Source of the DNA: Bacteroidales bacterium UBA932
Lineage (GTDB): Bacteria > Bacteroidota > Bacteroidia > Bacteroidales > UBA932
NCBI GenBank assembly: GCA_002293585.1
Contig: DBDM01000198.1
Coordinates: forward strand, 1 to 9,520
Length of the DNA stretch: 9,520 nt
Direction of reading: 5' to 3'
The notes below the pieces were generated by a model. It did not search any database, was not told the DNA's origin, and saw only the letters and a program-made list of their open reading frames with translations. The position numbers and the translations under genes are program-made. Below, in pieces: positions 5,451-9,520 of this stretch; positions within the stretch are counted from its first letter, which is position 1, and every line of letters starts with the position of its first letter.

Positions 5451-6716
5451 ATGGAACTCATTATCGTACTTGTATTTCTATTAGGTTACACCGCCATTGC
5501 ACTGGAACATCCGCTAAAAGTCAATAAAGCCGCCTCCGCCATATTAACCTGCATCATCTGCTGGACGTTGTATGCCCTGTGTTCAGGGGCGGAAACGGTG
5601 AACCACGCCCTGATGGAAAACTTGAGCGAGACGATCAGCATTATCCTCTTCCTGCTGGGCGCCATGTGCATTGTGGAAACCATTGATATGTACGACGGGT
5701 TCCGTATTATTACCGACAGAATCCACACTACCGATAAACGCAAACTGCTGTGGATAGTCAGCCTGCTCACCTTCTTTCTGTCGGCTGTGCTTGATAATCT
5801 CACCACTACCATTGTAATGGTATCGCTGTTACACAAATTAGTAGCAGAACGCCGGCCTCGCTTAATGATGGCAGGGATGGTGGTCATAGCGGCCAATGCA
5901 GGCGGAGCATGGACGCCCATTGGCGACCTTACTACGACCATGTTGTGGATCGGCGGACAGCTTTCAGTAATGCCGATCATGATAAACCTCTTTATTCCCA
6001 GCCTGGCTTGCCTGTTGGTGCCTTTAACGATACTTACCCTTACGGCCAAAGGAGAAGTGAATGTCCCCATCAAGGAATCCAGTGTACATGCACTTCCTTT
6101 ACGACCGGTGGAACGCCACACGGTATTCTTCCTGGGTTTAAGTTCCCTGCTTTTTGTGCCGGTATTCAAAAGTTTCACCCACCTCCCTCCTTTCATGGGG
6201 ATTTTATTCGGTTTAAGCCTGTTGTGGATCTACACCGAACACGTGGGACACATCCGTAAAAGTGACGATCGACAACGCTTTAGTATGACGAATGCCATAC
6301 ACCGCATTGATATGTCGAGTGTATTTTTCTTCCTTGGGATCTTGCTTTGTATAAACGCCCTGAGTCAAATAGGTACATTGGATAAAATGGCGCTGTGGCT
6401 CGATGAAACGATCCGCAATAGTAATCTCATTGTGTTATCCATCGGCATATTATCGTCTATTGTGGATAACATTCCCTTAGTGGCGGCGGCTCAAGTTATG
6501 TATGATTTTCCGATCGACCATGCTTTTTGGAATTTCTTAGCCTACTGTGCCGGAACCGGCGGCTCCATCCTGATTATCGGTTCGGCCGCAGGGGTAGCCG
6601 CTATGGGTTTGGAGCGTATTGACTTTATATGGTATCTGAAAAATGTAAGCTGGCTGGCGCTCATCGGTTATTTGGCCGGTGCCGGTATTTATCTTTTACA
6701 GGTAATGATTGTTTAG
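5451..6716 (+). CDS. nhaD: Na+/H+ antiporter NhaD
   Basis: NhaD is an inner-membrane antiporter of the ion-transporter (ArsB/NhaD) superfamily that expels Na+ (and often Li+) in exchange for protons, for sodium and alkaline pH tolerance. Counting from the ATG at 5451 the protein has 421 residues and is hydrophobic throughout, with about eleven or more membrane segments beginning at MELIIVLVFLLGYTAIALEH. Family motifs are LDNLTTTIVM (114-123), NAGGAWTPIGDLTTT (149-163), VDNIPLVAAA (338-347) and GTGGSILIIGSAAG near the C-terminus; their Asp and Asn residues lie in the predicted ion path. Upstream TTG 5415 would add 12 residues but lies within the promoter. The gene stands alone behind its promoter and converges on uvrB, with no terminator visible at its end. 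The NhaD call rests on these motifs; a related antiporter of the same superfamily is the only alternative. Confidence 0.92.
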   Translation: MELIIVLVFLLGYTAIALEHPLKVNKAASAILTCIICWTLYALCSGAETVNHALMENLSETISIILFLLGAMCIVETIDMYDGFRIITDRIHTTDKRKLLWIVSLLTFFLSAVLDNLTTTIVMVSLLHKLVAERRPRLMMAGMVVIAANAGGAWTPIGDLTTTMLWIGGQLSVMPIMINLFIPSLACLLVPLTILTLTAKGEVNVPIKESSVHALPLRPVERHTVFFLGLSSLLFVPVFKSFTHLPPFMGILFGLSLLWIYTEHVGHIRKSDDRQRFSMTNAIHRIDMSSVFFFLGILLCINALSQIGTLDKMALWLDETIRNSNLIVLSIGILSSIVDNIPLVAAAQVMYDFPIDHAFWNFLAYCAGTGGSILIIGSAAGVAAMGLERIDFIWYLKNVSWLALIGYLAGAGIYLLQVMIV

Positions 6717-8722
6717 ATTTTCCCCCGTTGCTTCTCTAAATTATACATCTCATCACGGAAACAAGCGGCGGTAGCAAAATCCAATTCTTTGGCCGCTTGC
6801 TCCATCCGTTTGCGGGCATAATCAATCGCCTTATCCAATTGCGCCGCATCCATGTGCTGTAATACGGGATCGGCAGCCATAGGCAATGACTCATCATAGG
6901 CTCCGTAACTTACACCGGATTGAATGTTTTCGCCGCCCAGGATAGCACGATTACTCTTCATTACTTGTTGCGGCGTAATACCGTGTTCTTTGTTATAACA
7001 CATCTGCTTTTCACGGCGACGGGCAGTTTCATCTATAGTTTGCTGCATGGAATACGTTACCGTGTCGGCATACATGATGACCTTACCATTCAGGTTGCGG
7101 GCGGCACGGCCGGCAGTTTGCGTCAGCGCCCGCGCCGAACGCAGGAAACCTTCCTTGTCGGCATCCAGAATGGCGACCAGCGACACCTGCGGCAGGTCAA
7201 GTCCTTCACGCAACAGGTTCACACCTATCAACACATCAAACAGGCCACGTTGCAGGTCTTCCAATATCTGTATGCGTTCCAGCGTTTCCACGTCGGAGTG
7301 GATATAGCGGCAACGAATTTCTATACGGTCAAAATATTTGCTTAATTCCTCCGCCATGCGTTTGGTCAACGTAGTCACCAACACGCGCTCATCACGCACC
7401 GCACGTTGGTTAATTTCTTCTACCAAATCATCAATTTGATTGGTAGTGGGACGCACTTCTATCACCGGATCCAACAGGCCGGTGGGACGCACCAACTGTT
7501 CTATCACCACGCCTTCACTCTTCTTCAACTCATAATCGGCCGGTGTGGCGCTCACATAAATTGTCTGCCCCACCAAAGCTTCAAACTCATCGAATTTCAA
7601 GGGACGGTTATCGGCGGCGGCCGGCAAACGGAAACCGTAATCTATCAATGTCTGTTTGCGTGAACGGTCGCCGCCGTACATGGCGTGTATCTGCGACACC
7701 GTTACATGGCTTTCATCAATAAAGGTAATAAAATCCTGCGGGAAATAATCGAGCAGGCAGAAAGGCCGCGATCCGGCAGGACGCCCGTCGAAATAACGCG
7801 AATAGTTTTCAATGCCGGGACAATAGCCCAATTCTTTAATCATTTCCAAATCATACTCCACACGCGATTTCAAGCGTTTCGCCTCCTGCGGTTTTCCTAT
7901 TTCCGTAAAATAATTATACCGCCTCAGCATATCGTCCTGTATCTGCTTAATCGCATTGTTCATGCGGTCTTTAGTCGTAACAAAAAGATTGGCCGGATAG
8001 ATATGAACTTCTTCCGGATGGTCGATCGTACGTCCGCCAACAGGTTCAAAAATTTCTATTGATTCTATTTCATCGCCCCAAAACACAATGCGGTACGCAA
8101 AATCACCGTAGGCTAAGTAAACATCTACCGTATCGCCTTTCACGCGGAACGTTCCGCGATTAAATTCCACCTCATTGCGCGAATACAAAGCATCCACCAA
8201 AGTATACAAAAACTTGTTACGCGAAAGCAGTTGTCCTCTTTTCAATATAATCGTATTGGCCGAAAAATCCTCCGGATTGCCGATACCATAGAGGCACGAC
8301 ACACTTGATACCACAATCACGTCGCGGCGTCCCGACAGTAAAGAAGAAGTAGCGCTCAAACGTAACTTTTCGATCTCATCGTTAATGCTCAAATCTTTCT
8401 CGATGTACGTATCCGTCGTTGGCAGGTAAGCTTCCGGCTGATAATAATCGTAGTACGACACAAAATATTCCACCGCATTGTTGGGGAAAAACGCCTTAAA
8501 TTCACCGTATAACTGCGCCGCCAATGTTTTATTATGGCTTAATACCAGGGCAGGCCGCCCTGATTGGGAAATCACATTAGCCATGGTAAATGTTTTTCCG
8601 GAGCCTGTCACCCCCAGCAAGGTGGAAGCCGGCATGCCTTTTTTCAACGCACTTGTCAACGCAGCAATCGCCTCCGGCTGGTCGCCGGTGGGCTGATAGG
8701 CTGATGTCAACATAAAATCCAT
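6713..8722 (-). CDS. uvrB: Excinuclease ABC subunit UvrB
   Basis: UvrB is the central DNA-damage verification subunit of nucleotide excision repair; it is loaded by UvrA and then recruits UvrC. The 669 residues match the usual length and all landmarks are intact: Walker A GVTGSGKT (37-44), the damage-probing beta-hairpin region YYDYYQPEAYLP (90-101), Walker B DESH (336-339), RYIHSDVETLER, helicase motif VI QTAGRAARN (535-543), and the C-terminal UVR coiled-coil (about 627-669, ELDFATAACFRDEM) that binds UvrA and UvrC. ATG 8722 is preferred over the adjacent TTG at 8725 because it gives the usual length before LTSAYQPTGDQP. The gene starts 7 bases after the stop codon of the Fn3-type gene, implying one transcript whose promoter lies outside the window. 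Its stop codon overlaps that of nhaD. Confidence 0.98.
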   Translation of the reverse strand: MDFMLTSAYQPTGDQPEAIAALTSALKKGMPASTLLGVTGSGKTFTMANVISQSGRPALVLSHNKTLAAQLYGEFKAFFPNNAVEYFVSYYDYYQPEAYLPTTDTYIEKDLSINDEIEKLRLSATSSLLSGRRDVIVVSSVSCLYGIGNPEDFSANTIILKRGQLLSRNKFLYTLVDALYSRNEVEFNRGTFRVKGDTVDVYLAYGDFAYRIVFWGDEIESIEIFEPVGGRTIDHPEEVHIYPANLFVTTKDRMNNAIKQIQDDMLRRYNYFTEIGKPQEAKRLKSRVEYDLEMIKELGYCPGIENYSRYFDGRPAGSRPFCLLDYFPQDFITFIDESHVTVSQIHAMYGGDRSRKQTLIDYGFRLPAAADNRPLKFDEFEALVGQTIYVSATPADYELKKSEGVVIEQLVRPTGLLDPVIEVRPTTNQIDDLVEEINQRAVRDERVLVTTLTKRMAEELSKYFDRIEIRCRYIHSDVETLERIQILEDLQRGLFDVLIGVNLLREGLDLPQVSLVAILDADKEGFLRSARALTQTAGRAARNLNGKVIMYADTVTYSMQQTIDETARRREKQMCYNKEHGITPQQVMKSNRAILGGENIQSGVSYGAYDESLPMAADPVLQHMDAAQLDKAIDYARKRMEQAAKELDFATAACFRDEMYNLEKQRGKI

Positions 8723-8729
8723 CAACCGG

Positions 8730-9520
8730 TTATTTTAAGCGTTTAGGCGTAAGCGTATACAAATTGCCTTCATCGTCCACAATTGACACCGGGATATTGC
8801 GTTTCACAGTTTCACGCACATCTACCCTAATACTATCGTTAGCTACCCTGTCGAAAATTGTTACCGTAGTATCCGAATGATTATAACGGATCGTTGCATT
8901 TTCCGTCAAATGAATACGACTATGATACATCACCGGTTTTTTGTCGGAAGGCAATGTAAGCGTATACGTTCTGGAGTAAGAGCCGGGGTATGATTTACAA
9001 TATGCCCGGATCTTGTACTCATACGTCTTTTCATAGTCCAGTGTCGAAAGCCTTAGATAAGGCTGCGAAAGGTCTTTGCGTTCCCAATTGGTCGATTGTA
9101 CATCGCGGATCAGAAAAGTATAACGGGCATCCGGCACGCTATTCCATTTAATTTCCGCAGTATGAACCCCCGGGAAGTTAATAGACGAAACGGCCGGTGT
9201 GGGACATACCGCTTTATAGGTAAACTCGAAAACCGATGAATAACCATCATTTTCAAAGAGCTTCAACTCATTTTTTCCGGACATGACTTTCGCTTTTATA
9301 CGAAAAGCGTAACGGTGCCCCCATTTCATAGAACTTCGCGAAAAATCTATCATGAGCGACGTTGAAGTAAGTGTTCGTTCATAAACTGCCGGAAGTGTGT
9401 GAAATATTGAGGCTGCCTGTCCGGTGAACGAGTGCGGAATCTCTACTATCCGAAATTCATAATCTACACGCGGCACTTCGGTTACCTTCTCATGACGTCC
9501 CAACCATTCGAAAAAGAAAC
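8730..9520 (-). CDS. Fibronectin type III-like surface or secreted protein, 5' end missing
   Basis: The frame is open to the right edge (FFFEWLGRHEK is read upstream of TTG 9503), so this is the C-terminal 262 residues of a longer protein. The first part (VDYEFRIVEI, LPAVYERTLTSTSL, WGHRYAFRIKAK, NDGYSSVFEF) resembles a domain I associate with large Fn3-containing Bacteroidota surface proteins, including TANFOR-type proteins. It is followed by one Fn3-like beta-sandwich (about CPTPAVSSINFPG to TYTLTLP, with WNSVPDARY and YEYKIRAYC). A final segment of about 75 residues ends in VDDEGNLYTLTPKRLK. No membrane segment or sorting domain is visible in this part. It probably mediates binding or envelope structure, but no specific role can be given. 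The end seems abrupt compared with the long proteins it resembles, so a shortened gene is possible. Confidence 0.7.
   Translation of the reverse strand, partial: FFFEWLGRHEKVTEVPRVDYEFRIVEIPHSFTGQAASIFHTLPAVYERTLTSTSLMIDFSRSSMKWGHRYAFRIKAKVMSGKNELKLFENDGYSSVFEFTYKAVCPTPAVSSINFPGVHTAEIKWNSVPDARYTFLIRDVQSTNWERKDLSQPYLRLSTLDYEKTYEYKIRAYCKSYPGSYSRTYTLTLPSDKKPVMYHSRIHLTENATIRYNHSDTTVTIFDRVANDSIRVDVRETVKRNIPVSIVDDEGNLYTLTPKRLK

Noticed and set aside
5486..6196. Long open frame on the minus strand opposite nhaD, and similar ones opposite the C69 (3329-3886) and M23 (765-1220) genes
   Set aside because: Their translations lack domain-like sequence and lie fully within well-supported genes on the other strand. 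They reflect codon bias of the real genes.
8723..8725. TTG at 8725 as the start of uvrB
   Set aside because: It lies directly before an ATG that gives the usual UvrB N-terminus and is the stronger start codon.

Overview
The window reads as chromosomal housekeeping DNA from a member of the Bacteroidota, most likely order Bacteroidales. The evidence is three spacers carrying the group's promoter pattern (a TTG-type -33 box, 19-21 bases, then TAnnTTTG), start sites with little or no Shine-Dalgarno sequence, and the style of the proteins (a large M23 peptidase with a beta-rich tail, a secreted C69 dipeptidase, an NhaD antiporter, a surface-type Fn3 protein). The species cannot be named from this stretch.

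Left part, plus strand: the 3' end of a secreted M23 peptidoglycan endopeptidase gene (1-1673) runs with no spacer into anmK (1674-2798), a kinase for recycled anhydro-MurNAc. The junction is occupied by a run of 7-base repeats followed by a run of 8-base repeats, which now encode the predicted N-terminus of AnmK. A promoter-bearing spacer leads to a secreted C69-family dipeptidase (2873-4564). These three genes fit cell-wall and peptide turnover.

Middle, plus strand: a strong promoter, rplS (ribosomal protein L19), a tRNA-Arg(ACG) 15 bases after rplS, and a strong intrinsic terminator form a compact transcription unit. The tRNA appears to carry A19-U56 in place of the nearly universal G19-C56 tertiary pair. 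A spacer follows (about 5145-5450) with no confident gene but two short hydrophobic open frames, then a promoter and nhaD (5451-6716).

Right part, minus strand: uvrB (8722-6713) converges on nhaD and the two stop codons overlap. Seven bases upstream of uvrB ends a Fn3-type surface or secreted protein gene that runs off the right edge.

I found no mobile element, CRISPR array, defence system or clearly new multi-gene system. The best leads are the tRNA tertiary-pair covariation, the repeat-built 5' end of anmK and the small hydrophobic frame after the tRNA terminator.
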